Source: Cricetomys ansorgei
Lineage: Eukaryota; Chordata; Mammalia; Rodentia; Nesomyidae
Assembly (NCBI GenBank): GCA_026225945.1
Contig: JAMJFZ010001809.1
Span: 62,001-126,000 of the forward strand
Direction: 5' to 3'
Length of the DNA stretch: 64,000 nucleotides
Position 1 is the first letter of the stretch. Every line of letters begins with the position of its first letter. Below the pieces are notes generated by a model that worked only from the letters and a program-made list of their open reading frames with translations, searched no databases and was not told where the DNA came from. Both the position numbers and the translations under genes were made by a program. Below are positions 1 to 11,814 of this stretch, piece after piece.

Positions 1-735
1 GAGAAATTACCACTTTAGCAGCATGCTTTGGCTGGGTCCATTTTTTTTTAAAACAATTAACAAAAAACATTTTTCATTTCAATTAAGTTGTTACATGATT
101 CATAAAAATACTGAATTGAAGTTATTAAGGATTTAGTACAACTTTAGAGGCACAAGAAGTGTTCACGTGCCAATCAGGAACATGGTGGGCATCCAGGAAC
201 AAGCGAGGAAAATGTGCAATTTCATATCCATGTGAAGAAAGCGTTACACTTTCCTCCAAAGAAAGGCAACATCAAAGACTTCCAGAGGCTGTTCACCTGT
301 CTGAGCAACTCTCGAGTTCTTTTCCTGATGACCCTTAGTTCCCTGGCTCACAAGAACAGACAGCCCCACTAGACCCCCAACGCTGGACCGAATGGCCAAA
401 CGGCCTCCGCGAGACACAGTGGCCCACAACATTCTTCTGCTCTATGTTAGACGTTCCCTTGAATTTCTATCTCACTCAAAATGCCTTCTTCACTTAGCAG
501 AAAACCCTTTATAACCCTCATCAAGTCCAAGTACCCTTCATTCTCAGTCTTTACAAGCGAATTCTCCTATAGGCCTATTCTGACTATTGTTGATAATAGA
601 AGTCATAACTGTTGGATAATCAATGGGATGGTAGACTAATTTTAGAAACTGTTAGCTTAATAATTGGTACAATAATCTTCTTGAGCTGTCATGATAAAAT
701 ATCATAGACCACATGGGTTAAGCTACACTTTGTTT
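1..735. other. Intergenic sequence, no gene seen
   Basis: AT-rich unique sequence. The open frames are short, lack a usable coding signature and match no family I recognise. No RNA gene or clear repeat seen. Confidence 0.6.
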
Positions 736-737
736 CT

Positions 738-926
738 TTTTAAAAATAGCTTATTTATGTGTGTCTGTGTGAGTGTGCATGCTGTCTGCATGCCTTGGGA
801 GGCCAGATGCCTTGGGCTGGAGTTACAGGCAGTTGTGAGCTACCTGATATGGGTTCTGGGAACTGAACTCTGGTCCTACAGAAAAACAGTAAGTGCTCTT
901 ACCCATTGAACCACCTCTCCAGTCCA
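738..926 (-). mobile_element. B3/B2-type SINE, minus orientation
   Basis: Reading + strand, a GT-rich tail is followed by the inverted SINE body: a ctggagttacaggcagttgtgagc block, then tgctcttacccattgaaccacctctccagtcc, the reverse complement of the tRNA-derived head. Boundaries are approximate. Confidence 0.8.
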
Positions 927-1410
927 AACATCAGCCCCTATCTTATTAAGTTTTCCAGTAAAGATGTGGTTTTCCTATGCCTGAAGAGACCTTTGCATAG
1001 AACTTTAAATCTCCAACTATAAGAGGCCTCTGTACAGAACTTTAAGTGTGTGTTTTGCTAAGGAATTTACATTAACTTATTGACATCTGATTTTGATGGA
1101 AGACATATCATCTTCTCTCCACCAACATAGTGACTTCACTAGCTATTCTATGGATATCAGATTCACTCAGGGGTTGAAATTCTGAGAGTAAATTAATGCA
1201 AATCAAAGACATGGTAGTGGTGGTGAAACCCGATCCTGAGCAACAGCAAGAAAGTCTGAAGAATGTCCTATTTCCTGGGCTGTCCCCACACAAGGAACCA
1301 GTCCGGAGGCCACCACCAGACCTTCCTGGCCCTTGCACTGCTTGCTAGCCCAGTACAACTGCTTCCGTGGTCACTGCTGCCACTCAGATTGCTCTTCATG
1401 ATGGGGTGGT

Positions 1411-1786
1411 ATGTCTGGGTGCCTGTGAGATGTCTGGGTGCCTGTGTAATGTCTGAGTGCTTGTGAGAAGACTGAGTACCTGCTTGATGTCTGGGTATCT
1501 GCAGGATGTCCTGGTGCCTGCATGATGTCCAGGCATCTGAGGGATGCCCTGGTGCCTGCAGAATGTCTTGGTGCCTGTGGGATGTCTGGGTGCCTGTGGG
1601 ATGCCATGGTTCTTGTGGGACATCTGAGTGTCTGAGGGATGGCTGGGTGCCTGCATCAGGTCTGAGTGCCTGTGGCAAGACTGGGTGCCTGTGTGTTGTC
1701 CAGGTACCAGGAGACCCTGGTGCCTGTGGGATGTCTGGGTGGCTGTGGAATACCCAAGTGCCTGCGTGATGTCCAGGTTCCTGGAT
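1411..1786. repeat. 19-bp minisatellite, about 20 copies
   Basis: A head-to-tail array with unit close to ATGTCTGGGTGCCTGTGGG. Units keep the 19-bp register across most of the array, with point differences between copies and at least one short indel near 1700. Because 19 is not a multiple of 3, the array opens overlapping reading frames on both strands; these are repeat artefacts, not genes. Confidence 0.9.
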
Positions 1787-1972
1787 GTTTGGGCAGCAGG
1801 GCCCAATTTCAGGATGAACTTGGGCATGCTTTGATATCAGGCTAATGTGGACCAGGTCAATGTACATGGTCAGAGTGGTCTGCTGGCTCCAAAACCATGG
1901 TGATGAATTGTGATTCACGCTCCATCCATATAGGCTGGACCTAATTTTATCATTATCATTGTCTATTTTTAT

Positions 1973-1976
1973 TATT

Positions 1977-2020
<44 letters not shown>
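1973..2020. repeat. (TTA)n microsatellite
   Basis: An almost perfect run of TTA/ATT triplets. It directly precedes a sequence resembling the 3' end of a rodent L1, so it may be the simple-repeat end of that insertion. Confidence 0.9.
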
Positions 2021-2118
2021 GGCACAGGGGTGGGAGAATGGACCAGGGAGGAATGGGAAGAGGCTGTGATTGAGATGCATTGTATGAAACTCAAGTAATT
2101 AATAATTATTAAAAGATG
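2021..2118 (+). mobile_element. L1 3'-end-like fragment
   Basis: The stretch with gggtgggagaatggacc, gaagaggctgtgattgag and an AT-rich tail resembles the 3' end of rodent LINE-1 elements. It is short and the assignment is from recognition only. Confidence 0.45.
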
Positions 2119-3440
2119 ATACTTAAAAGAAAATTTTTTTTAGAAAAATAATGTTCTTGAGAGATCAAAAACTGTTTAGCTTTCTGAATATTTTTTCATA
2201 ACCTTTACCACGTTGTAAAGCTTTGAGCCTCAGATGGAGGTGGATATGAATGGGGCTGTACAATACACTCTCAGACCACACTCTGGGGCGCTTTTTAACT
2301 TCTGGACTAACGCAGTGAAACTTGTGACTCCAGTCCCTGCCTACAGGGAGGTTGGGATTGTCAGGAGAAACCGTACTGAAAGTTTGAAAATGTCTAAATA
2401 TAAGAATAATGAAAATAGGAGCAGCCATAGGCATGTCCACAGAGGGGCTCCGCCATTTGTCAAGCACAGCACAGGCATGTCTCCCCACTGGTTCTAACTC
2501 ACAGTCCACTTCTGGGGTGTCCTTAGGCACCACCACCAGGAGAGCCACTGAAAAGACAGTTGGGAGAAAATACTGACAGACCATCTTACTCTCAATGTAA
2601 ATTATAGTAGAAAACCAAATCCCTTATACCAATTTCCACACCCTAAAGTATACATTTTGAATCAGCCACAGGTTCAGGGAAAGTCTCCACAGACCACAGA
2701 TTGAAAACCTTTATGTGGAAGAAAAGGTTTCTTTTTCTCAGAAGGGCGCGGCGAGTGGCTAGGACACACTCACGAATGGCATCAATAATTTCCACAAAGC
2801 TGTCCCAGAAAAATGGAGCCTGCTTGGAGGGACAGGGAAGGTATGAGACAGACTCCACCCTTGACCCAAGCAGGCAGTATCTAATCAACTTAATTCCTGG
2901 CTTCCCTCCTCTGGCCCACACTCCTTCCAGCCTGGGCTAGGCTGGCACAGCTCACCACTGCCACAAGAGAGAGCTGGATCTTTTATAGAAGTATCTTCAG
3001 TCCTGTTCAGATGACAGACTCCCTCCCCGCCTGGGGCCATCCTGTTATCAATCAGCCTTGATTTGAAGTGGACGACTCTGCTCCCAGCTTCGCTGGAAGT
3101 GCCCTTTTGGATGAACGTCAAGCATCATCAGCCAGCGTTTAAGGAAACACTTTCAGAGATGCCAACAACTGCCTTCTCGGTGTAAGAGGCAGGAACTGAA
3201 AACAATGTGCTGCTGGTAAATGGCAGTGACCTCCATCAGTTTGAACCCAGTCACCTGCTCCTGCTTACAAACGGAGTTGGTGCTGTGTTGGTTCTGTCAC
3301 CACTCTGTCCCAGCCCATGGCTGGCTGCATTTCTGCCCGGTTCTTTGTACTGGCCAGGCACAGGGAACCCACGCTGGGGGAGCACGGGAAGGGGGAAACA
3401 GGGTTCTGGGATCACTGTGGACCGTGATTCCTCCCCTGAG
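2119..3440. other. Intergenic unique sequence
   Basis: No coding gene, RNA gene or clear repeat recognised in this 1.3 kb. Open frames reach 139 codons at most on the minus strand but resemble no family I know. Confidence 0.55.
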
Positions 3441-3780
3441 AATGAATGAATGGGATGCAATGAATCAGTCCCAGGACTCTCTTCTGGTGGAAGCAGAGAT
3501 CACTTTAATGCAGGGTGTAGGTTACATACATAGGGCCACAAGCAGGGGAGGGTCTTTGGTACCCAGGGTTTGGATCCATTGGCCCAGACAAGGCAATTGG
3601 GGTAGCCTTATTTGCATGTGGGGCTCAAGTCTAAGCGGCAAGGTCCTGCAAGGGCACCTTCTGCATGACGTGTGGTCTCACAGGGAAAAGGAGGAAGGCA
3701 CCTTATCAGTAAACAGACCCATCCCTATGCTTCCAGCTATAGCGCAGAGAAGCACCAGCCAAACCACATTCCTTTGATAA
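3441..3780 (-). mobile_element. Possible LTR fragment, unclassified
   Basis: Read on the minus strand, the stretch has an octamer-like ATGCAAAT and an ATTAAA followed by a T/C-rich segment like the R-U5 of an LTR. I found no clear ends and no target-site duplication, so this is tentative. The 185-codon + strand frame across it has no recognisable domain. Confidence 0.3.
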
Positions 3781-4334
3781 CCTGTGAAGCAGGCAGGATT
3801 TAATATTTAGCTGGGTTCTGGCCAGGGGCAAGTGAGGAGCAGCTGGGATGATGTGGGGTTCTAAGTCGCTTGGATGCACTCTTAGCTCAATGACAGTCCC
3901 ACAGTGCTGGGAACCTTGGAGCCATTTGAGATGTTAGAGCTGATGTTGCTGATTGGATCCAGTTTGACCTCAGGGCATTTGAATAAAAACACGCTTTCAA
4001 AACTCAAGGCTCTAAAGAGAGGAATCTCTGTGCATCAATACGACAGTCTAGAGACACTTCTGAAACGGCAGGTTGTAGGAGCCTTTGCCCGTCCTAGACA
4101 GTCATCTGCATAATACATTGCCCAGTTCTTCCAGCCCTTCCAGTCTTCTCTCTTCTGCTTCCCCAGGGCCTTTGAGATGTGTGGGTCCCTCTAGCTCTGC
4201 GGAACACCCTAGAATTATTGCCTGCATGATAATTACGCATTCATAGTGTGATATTTATTTTGATACAGAAGAGTCAATTTTGCCATGTTAGAAATCTTAC
4301 TTTTTTAACCCCCATCCCCCCCGCCACCCTCAAA
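3781..4334. other. Intergenic unique sequence
   Basis: Nothing recognisable beyond a short C-rich run near 4309-4330. Confidence 0.5.
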
Positions 4335-4540
4335 TTACTTTTATGTGTATGCCTGTTTCGCCTGCGTGTATGTCTATGTACCATGTGCATGCAGGGCCCA
4401 CAAAGGCCAGAAGAAGGCATTGGATCCCTGGAACTGGATTTTCTCGTGGTTTTGAGGCACCGTGTGGGTCCTGGGAGTCAAACCTGGGTCCTCTGGCAGA
4501 GCTGCCAGTGTCTGAACCTCTGAGCCGCTCTCCAGCCCCC
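4335..4540 (-). mobile_element. B3-type SINE, minus orientation
   Basis: Typical inverted B3 order: a TG-rich tail, then ggccagaagaaggcattgga, a gggtcctggga block, and the inverted head ending ctgagccgctctccagcccc. Confidence 0.85.
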
Positions 4541-4949
4541 TCATTTTGCTTTTGGATTAAACCTTGGAAGCAATCTCTACAGTAGCACATTACTTTTAAA
4601 ATGTGAAATACTACGTTGTTTACCCATTTGGGTTTTGTTCCAGTGAGAATGGAACTTCGGCTCCCTTTTGGACCCTGGGAACCGCGTACTGCCGAAGAAC
4701 TCCTTAACTCCCTCAGGCTTCCTTGACTGTAAAGTCACATCATCACAGTAACACCCCATGTGCCAATCTGTCATCCACAGGGTCTAAGACGGTTAGAGAA
4801 TAGTGGCCAGGAGAAAACGCCAGTATCGGTGGTGGGTGGCAGGACTGCAGTATTTTACAGTGTGTTGTCTTTCTGCAAAGGGTTGAACTTGAGGGCACAT
4901 ACCTAGTGCATATTAATCCCTTCCACACATACACACAGGAGAGAGAGAG

Positions 4950-5312
4950 TTTATCAACTCGACACACGTGGGAACCTCAATTGAAGAAACGCCCCCATCA
5001 CACTGGCCTGTAGGTGCTACTGTGGGGGCATTTTCTTGATGTTGATTGATGCAGGGGGTTCCAGCCCACTGTGGGTGGTGTCACCCCCTGGGCAGGTGGT
5101 CAAGGATATAAGAAAGGGAGAAGAACCGGATCCTGGATCCCAGCCAGGAAGTAGCTTTTCTTTGTGGTCTCTGCTTTAGTTTTTGCCTCCAGGCCCCTGC
5201 CTTGGCTTCCGTCTGCTATAGATGGTGTGTGGAAATAAGTAGAAATTGAAATTAACCTTTGCTTCCCACAAGTTGGTTTTGGTTAGCACAACAACAGAAA
5301 AACTAATATCTA
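4950..5312 (+). mobile_element. MT-type MaLR LTR, 5' truncated
   Basis: It matches the MT family layout: tcaactcgacac near the start, cagcccactgtgggtggtg, a TATA-like gatataagaaa near 5105, a region rich in ctgcc and ctcc, and a 3' end resembling the MT polyadenylation region. An AT-rich simple repeat follows it. Confidence 0.8.
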
Positions 5313-5385
5313 TATCTATATATCTATATTTATATATCTAACATTTCTATATCTATATATATGTAGAGAGAGGAAGAGAGAAATC
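5310..5385. repeat. AT-rich (CTATAT)n simple repeat
   Basis: Repeats of tatctatatctatat grading into tatgtagagagaggaagagag. Confidence 0.85.
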
Positions 5386-5647
5386 AATCTATTTTGAGAA
5401 AGACCACTGAAATACAATGGCACAAATGAGTTAGATTTCAATCAATTTTTCTAGTTAGAGTAGAGGCCAAGGTCATCAAATATTCTGAAGAGCAAAACAT
5501 ATGACACGAACAGAATGCTTTATTAAAAATAAAAACTTCCTTTTTCATAATGTGTCTGAGCTAGGCCAAGGCACAGGGAAAGAGCGACTGCCTGGGGCAT
5601 AGACTACAGTGGAGCCAAGACAATATGGGGCAATAAAAAATTACAGG

Positions 5648-5735
5648 GAGCACGGCTGGGAGCTCAGATTTGGCTAGAGGCTCGCCTAACGCATGCGAAG
5701 CCCTGAGTCGATGCGCAGCACCACAAAGAGAAGAG
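5648..5735 (+). mobile_element. ID-like SINE, diverged
   Basis: The order ggctgggagctcag, tggctagaggctcgcctaac, gcgaagccctgagtcgatg, gcagcacc and an A-rich tail follows the tRNA-Ala-derived ID/BC1 layout. It is diverged, so not a recent insertion. Confidence 0.6.
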
Positions 5736-5762
5736 AGCATAAGGAGCAAACAAGGAAAGTCA

Positions 5763-5925
5763 TGTTTGCTGAACACTTTGTGTCAGCACTTCACACAACC
5801 CCCTCATCCTAAGTCCTGCTATCCTCGGAAATCTAAAGTAAATTAAATGAATGCACCCTAAGTTCCACAGCCAACAAACAATAAAACTGAAAGTTGTGCC
5901 CTGGGCAATCTGCCTTCAAATGCAC
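5763..5925 (-). mobile_element. Possible MIR remnant
   Basis: The segment aacactttgtgtcagcacttcac followed by ccctcatcctaag resembles the ancient mammalian MIR consensus in inverted order. Weak match. Confidence 0.35.
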
Positions 5926-6163
5926 TTCTGTTGGAAGCTCCATGATCCCACCATATTAAAAACAGAGCTAAGGGGGGGTCCGTGCCACCCTGCCCTCACT
6001 CCTGACATGGCTGATACATAAGCCAGCCTTCACACAAGGATACTGAAAGAAGCCTTACTAATGAATGACTTATCCAGGACCACAGGACTGACTGGCGTTT
6101 TCCTGATCGCACCAAATCAAAGGCGTTGGCGACATTTTAAGCTTTCTCAGCTTAAAATCTCCT

Positions 6164-6185
6164 CCTGCTGCTGCTGCTGCTGCTA
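6164..6185. repeat. (CTG)n short triplet repeat
   Basis: Seven consecutive gct/ctg triplets in intergenic DNA. Confidence 0.8.
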
Positions 6186-6544
6186 ATACATGCGATTCCC
6201 GGACCTGCTCTCATGCTCCCAGCACGCTCACTGGTGATGTGCACGTGTCAACCACACACAGATTTCTAGTTCTTGTTTCCGTTTCCCTCTCACATGAACT
6301 GATTGTGATTCTTGCTTCTCATAGCTTCTATCACCTTCTGAGACACAGCAGCTTTAAATTTAATATGCCTGTGATCTTTTACCTAACTGAGGCCTGCTCA
6401 GACCTTCGTGACGCTCTCCTTCCTTCTATTCTTCTACCCTCCTCTTCATTCTTAATTTTTTTTCCTGCCGTCTCTCTCTAGAAGCCTACCTTGATGACAC
6501 TCACAACCTTTAAGTTAACAACTATCACTTGTGCATTACAAATC

Positions 6545-7172
6545 TGCTAGACCTGGATGATTCTTTCTGAGGGAAAGGGCTTCCACCACGGAAGAGCCCC
6601 GGGCCCTTAGGACTAGAAAGGACCCCACCCCCACCCTGGTCCTGGGGGGGAGGGGGAAACTGCAGGAGTCCCTTCCCTGAACCAAAGGACTGACTGACAG
6701 GGGCCAGGATGACAAATGGGGCTTAGTTAACCTGAGAAAGAACCCCCACTCTGAGGGCAACCAATCAGAGAGAAGAAGCAGGGCAGGAGTGGCCCCTACC
6801 TTATCTGGCCAGATGGCCTAGGGGCCATAAACCAAATGTCTTGACTTTGATGGCTAACCAGATAGAGCTTAAGAATGTGGACAGGTAGCCCCTTGAGCAC
6901 GAGCCAATCAAAACTAAACATTTGTAAACTGCATTTCTGTCCCCCAGTTAGAAACCAGGCTACCTCACCTATGTTAAAAAACTCCTCTTAACCCCCTCTT
7001 AACATCTATAAAAAGGCCAACAAGCCTTTGTTCAGGGTCGGCCATTTCACCTGGTGCCTGACCCCCAGCATGCCGGTTTGCTGTGCAGAATAAAGGCTCC
7101 TTGCTTTTGCATCAGAACTGGGCTCCTGGCGGTACTTGGAGAGGAGGGAGATTTCAAAAACTGGGCACAACA
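6545..7172 (+). mobile_element. Solo LTR (copy 1), gammaretrovirus-like layout
   Basis: A complete 628-bp LTR starting TGCTAGACCTGG and ending CACAACA, flanked by the exact 5-bp duplication AAATC (6540-6544 and 7173-7177). It has a CCAATCAGAG box near 6760, a TATA box TATAAAAA at 7007 and the polyadenylation signal AATAAA at 7089, followed by the U5 sequence ctccttgcttttgcatc. No internal viral sequence is attached, so it is a solo LTR left by recombination. A second copy is at 25061-25687. The class I assignment is from the promoter and U5 style and would need a repeat-library match. Confidence 0.9.
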
Positions 7173-7217
7173 AAATCCAGACTTTTCATTGCAGTCCAAT
7201 TGTTTACTTAATGTTGG

Positions 7218-7385
7218 ATTTTTAAAGATTATTTTTTCAAATTAATCTTATTATTTTAAATCACCTCGGGCTATTACGGTCTGCCTGTCATAAACGCTGG
7301 GAATCTGGATTTGAAACTTAACTCAGGTCCTCTTCAAGAGCAGTTTATGGTCTCCCCTGCAGAGCCGTTTCTCCAGCTCCTCATT
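7218..7385 (-). mobile_element. B2/B3-type SINE, diverged
   Basis: An AT-rich tail is followed by an inverted body with actcaggtcctcttcaagagcag and ccgtttctccagctcct. It lies just beyond the solo LTR. Confidence 0.6.
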
Positions 7386-8660
7386 ACCTAGATTCTTAAA
7401 GGACACCTCACTTTTAGCCTAAAGCGTTCTCCTTCTCCCATCCCAGCACCCTGGTTTCTCCAAATGACCACATGGTCGGTGATGCTCCAACCGAGTGTGG
7501 AAGTCAGAGGCATCTGGCTCGACTTCACTAGCCACACAGAACCATTCACTTTTCTTCATTTTTTTCTGCTACCATTTTAGTCTAAATCAGCCCCTTCTGC
7601 CCCAATTATAACATCCTTTCAACGCTCTCTCTACCTTCTCTGTTTCCTTGACCGAACTCTCGTTTTGGCTCTGCATTCTTCACACCCCATCTAGCTCTTG
7701 CACTGTGGTTCGTCGCTTAATTTTCTTTTTCTTACTTTAAAATCTCAGCAATAACGTGTTTGTCCTGCAGGTCTCTGGTTGAATATTCTTTCTTCAGAAA
7801 AGCTCTTTGAACCCCTGCCAACGGCTCTGTCTGTCAAATACATTCATGGCTTTTTATGCTCTTTTGAGTCATTTACTAAAATTGCTGGCCTTTCTGTAGC
7901 ACGATGACGCCGTTAGATGTTATTACTGTTCTACGGTGATGGTCTTGAGAAGGTTCCACATTGTCAGTAAGAGCACTGGATGGCCAGGCTGGACCAGGGG
8001 TGATTTTGCCTTCCTTCTTGTTTTGAATATGAACTATGAGACAACGGGAGCAGTCTGATAACTTAACATGAGGCAAAGCAGGAGAATAAAATGCTACACA
8101 GAGCTCCCTCCATCTCAGCCTGAAGTCCTCGATCCGCTGAGACAGAAACAGATGTTCAAGAAGGATAAGGAGGTACAGTAAACTTGGTTTGGGCTGAGCA
8201 AAGTCAGGAAGCAGGTGACAGAACCTTGAGGGTGACTGAGGAAGGGCAAATAAATGACAAAGATGTCCCACGCAGTCCCACGCTCCCACAATATCCACAG
8301 CGGTGCTGTTAAATATGAACGTCCAGCGTGCTCTCCTCTGTGAGATACAGCTTAAAACAGTAAGCATGCTCATTTGTGGAGGCTGTGTTAGCCTTGTTGG
8401 TCTTCATATAATTATTGCTATTTAAGTTATCAGTTTTAACACATCTCATCACTTATGTTTTATGTTCCTATTACCACTTGGTATTTTAAAATCTCATTTG
8501 TGGGCAATTAAAATGCACTTTTACATTTCTAAAAACACTTTCAGTAATGATGTGCCATAAACTTTCTCTTTGTGCATCAGATTCCTAGCTACCAAAGGTT
8601 GCAATGGTGTATAAAAATTAAACTCTGCTTGACATTAGCATACTCCCAAATCACATTTAT
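7386..8660. other. Intergenic unique sequence
   Basis: Largely pyrimidine-rich unique DNA. A 165-codon minus-strand frame (7876-8373) has no recognisable domain, no intron signals I can defend and no nearby promoter, so I do not call it a gene. Confidence 0.5.
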
Positions 8661-8664
8661 TCTT

Positions 8665-8873
8665 TTTAAAAAATGTATTTATTGTTTAGTTTTATTTATT
8701 TTTCTGTATGTCTGTGCACCACTCGCAGGCCTGGTGCTAGAAGAGATTATCAGATTCCCTGGAGCTGAAGTTACAGATGACTGTGAGTCCCCCACATAGG
8801 TCCAGGGACCCGAACCCGGGTCCTGTGCAAGAGCAGCCAGTGCTCTTAACTGGGGAGCCATCTCTCCAGTCCC
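8665..8873 (-). mobile_element. B3-type SINE, minus orientation
   Basis: Long AT-rich tail, then gattccctggagctgaagtt, cgggtcctgtgcaagagcag and the inverted head ggagccatctctccagtccc. Confidence 0.85.
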
Positions 8874-9829
8874 ACCGTGTATTCTTCTGGGATACTCAGA
8901 GATTTAAAAGAATTTCTGTCAAAATGGCACCGAGAATCTTCCCTAAGGGAGCCTCTTAGCACTGGGCGCGGGAGTACGGAGGACTGGGAGGAGACCCCAT
9001 AAATCAAGTCACACTTCTTGGATGCCAAGCGAGCAAAATGTGACTTCATCAGAGCAATGGAGACAGCTGCGGGCAGGTGGATTGTGATTCAACACGGGAG
9101 GTGAAGCGTGAAGATTATTTCAGATTGTCTCCACATAGGCCCGGGTGCCCTGTGAAAGAGTGCGCTGTTAGTGGGTTTGAAGGTCAGTTCAATTCACCCT
9201 GTCTCCTAAGGTGAGAAGACCTCCAGGAAAGCCTCCGTATGCCTCCTGACTGCTCTGCCGGCAATGACTGTTCCTTTGTTCACCTGCTCTTACATTACGT
9301 GTGTAAAAACGGGAACCAAGAGAGGCAACATTATTTTGTCACTTGCCTGAAGTCACAAGGAGATGACTTTTTGTTTGTGTTAAGCCAAGTGGGTCTTGTG
9401 TTTGAGGTCTATGAAGAAGGATATATATTTCCCCATAGAAATGGTGAGAAAAAATGCCAAACCCCGAGAATATTTCAATCTGTGATTCTTTCCACTGGCC
9501 CAGGTCTCCCTGCCTGTGGAGCTGCAGCTTGGAGCCAAAAAGCTGCTTAGTTAAATTGACCAGTTTTTTTTTTTCCATGCAAACCTGACTAAGAGAAAGA
9601 CCAGTGGTACAGATACTAGTGATGGTGATGAGAACTCCACCCATGAGACAGCCCTTCCTGCAGACAAGGGCTAGTTGTTTTTTCTGCAAACCAGACTCTA
9701 TCATGAAACTGGAAAGTGTTTCCTCGGGGTCAGCACTTAGAAACTGTCTTCCAGAACTGGCCAAGGTTTTATCTTGTGCTGGCAGCCGAACTTGGTACTA
9801 TAAGAGTCACCCAGGTGGTACTGGTTTTG
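8874..9829. other. Intergenic sequence with possible MIR remnant
   Basis: Mostly unique. About 9295-9365 (aaaaacgggaaccaagagagg ... cacttgcctgaagtcacaagg) resembles the core of MIR in inverted orientation. No gene recognised. Confidence 0.45.
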
Positions 9830-10076
9830 AAGGCATGAAGGGGTCATGGAGAGCAGCTGAGGCTTGGCACTGTGAGAGGCCTGGAGAGGCCATTAGTAGA
9901 CAAAGTAGTAGTGGATGAAGGCCTCCAGAGTAGATGAAGGCCCAGATTGAAGGGGTCATGCAGAGAAGTTGAGGCTTGGCACCGTGACAAGAGCCCAGGA
10001 CAGGCTATTGGTGAAAGTGCAGCCTCTGTAGTAGTTGAAGGTCCAGACTGAAGGAGTCCTGTAAAGAAGTTGAGGC

Positions 10077-10425
10077 TGTTAGGTCTGAAAATTGCCATAC
10101 AAAGACCATCAAGACTACATATGCAACAAGCAAAGGCACCTTATTACAAGACACATTCCTGTATGCAAGGGTCAGGCATATACAAGATGGCCCACCCAGA
10201 AAGCTGGCCACGTGGGTTTTTTAAAGGAAACAGGGGATCTCTCTGATTGGTCAGAACCTAAATACTGGATTGGTTGGTTAAATGTCGTGAGGAAGCAAGG
10301 GTTTCTGGGAAAACAAGTACTTGACACTAAGCAGAGAGGTGATCAGTGCCTCCATCTCCACCACTAGGGGGCGCTGGACCTCTCACCCTCATCAAGGGGC
10401 CACCTGCCCCTCGCCCCACTGTCCA
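10077..10425 (-). mobile_element. Solo LTR, 349 bp, nested, minus orientation
   Basis: It begins TGTTAGGTC and ends CTGTCCA, flanked by the exact 5-bp duplication GAGGC (10072-10076 and 10426-10430), and it splits a unit of a tandem repeat. Read on the minus strand it shows two CCAAT boxes (ccaaccaatcc and gaccaatcagag), a TTTAAAAAA TATA-like box and an AATAAGG polyadenylation-like signal. A CTCF-consensus 14-mer lies inside. It is homologous to the LTR at about 22508-22795, which is in the opposite orientation. Family not identified. Confidence 0.88.
10361..10374 (+). promoter_or_regulatory. CTCF-consensus motif within LTR
   Basis: CCACTAGGGGGCGC matches the vertebrate CTCF core consensus CCASYAGRKGGCRS at all 14 positions. 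Occupancy in cells cannot be read from sequence. Confidence 0.7.
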
Positions 10426-10540
10426 GAGGCTTGACACCATGAAGAGAGCCCAGTAGAGGCCATTGGTGAAAGTGCAGCCCAGTTGCAGCAAGGGACTCTA
10501 GTGTTATGAAGATGCCAGTACCATGGGATGCCCACCAAGG

Positions 10541-11814
10541 ACAGCAGCAGCAGTGGAGTGGAGCCAGCCAGAGCCTGGAGGACAAACCAGGTGTGGCTGC
10601 AGAGGGCAGAGCCAGAGAAGTGATCCAAGCCTTTTGGAGGAGCCCAGAAGTTTGTGAGTGAATTCCAGATCATTGTTTTTTGTATTTTTGTTTTTTTGCT
10701 GTCCAAAGACATTGTGAAAACTTGATAGATGTTTGGTTTCATCTGGTTCTGTGCATTAGCAACTCTCATGATTGCTCCTCTTGGAAATGTTTTTTGCTGA
10801 TGTAGTGTTAAATTGTGTTGTCGAGATAAAGTAATTGTTTTTGATTGGCTTACACAGAAAAGGGTAAATGTTCCGGAAGTTTATTTTTAGTAATGTAATT
10901 ATTTTGTGCACTGTTAGAAAAAGGGATGCATAGGCCTTGGCATTCTGTGTTGTCTGCAGGTGTTGGATTTACGTGGGGGATGTTTGATTGCTTATGATCT
11001 GCACTTGAGGAGTTCTGAATCAATAGAAACACCTGAGCTCAGATGCTTGGGGATCCACTGTCAATATGGCACTGGCCAGGAGGATAGCGGTTCCCTCTGC
11101 TGAGATCTGGCAGAGTTTATACTTACTAATATACCTCCCATCTCTTCCTTATTGAGCTGCCACAGTAGGCAAACTACTACACCACACCTCAGTCCATTTG
11201 TCCTACTTAAAAATGACTTCTGCACCTTCTTAGGTGCTTAGGGCAAAACAGAATGATAACCACATAAACCAGAAAATCCTTGAGTGACCAAAACTCCCTT
11301 TTCCTTTCTGTTAAGAGTCCCTGCTGCCCGCGGATTCTCTCAGACCTTTGCCTGATGACTCTGCACTCACAGGCAGAGAAAGGAGGTGAAGGACTTTCTC
11401 TGCTTGAAATTCGAATGAGGAGCATGGGATTTTCAATATTATCTAGAATGTGCTGGAATAATTAGAGGGTTGCAGAAAGGCTTCCCGGAAAGAAATAAAA
11501 GAGATTTGAAAAATGATATTCTTCCTCAACTGTTCTTCACTGAGATCCATAGCAAGCCTTGGCGGCTAGACAGAGCCAGCAAGCCCTGTGTGATAGAAGT
11601 TATGTGATTACAACTTGAGAAATGCACCCCTGAAATGCTCTGAGACGCTTAAGTCAGGAGGACTCTACCTAATCAATAGGTTAACCCCTTGATGGATTCA
11701 GAATCTGATGGCATCATCAGGAGGGGGTAAAAGAAAGAAGAAAACAAGTAGATATTTGGAAGTATGCCTTTGGGGGCTGTATCTTACCCAGTCCCCTCCC
11801 TGTTAAGACACAGA
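10541..11814. other. Intergenic unique sequence
   Basis: No gene or clear repeat recognised. Open frames are short on both strands. Confidence 0.5.

Larger units (their letters stand above)
9830..10540. repeat. Degenerate tandem repeat, about 101-112 bp unit
   Basis: Three diverged units can be lined up on gaggcttggcac and ccattggtgaaagtgcagcc. The anchor gaggc occurs at 9859, 9971 and 10072. The third unit is split by an LTR insertion (10077-10425) and resumes at 10426. Possibly part of an older ERV or satellite-like repeat; I cannot name it. Confidence 0.65.

Noticed and set aside
1268..2080. 270-codon minus-strand open frame
   Set aside because: It is made of the 19-bp minisatellite and a (TTA)n run translating to poly-Asn; no domain and no gene context.
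3220..3777. 185-codon + frame
   Set aside because: It overlaps a likely LTR fragment and has no domain.
7876..8373. 165-codon minus-strand frame
   Set aside because: Unique sequence but no recognisable domain, no promoter or splice context. A protein search with no hit would confirm rejection; a conserved hit would reverse it.
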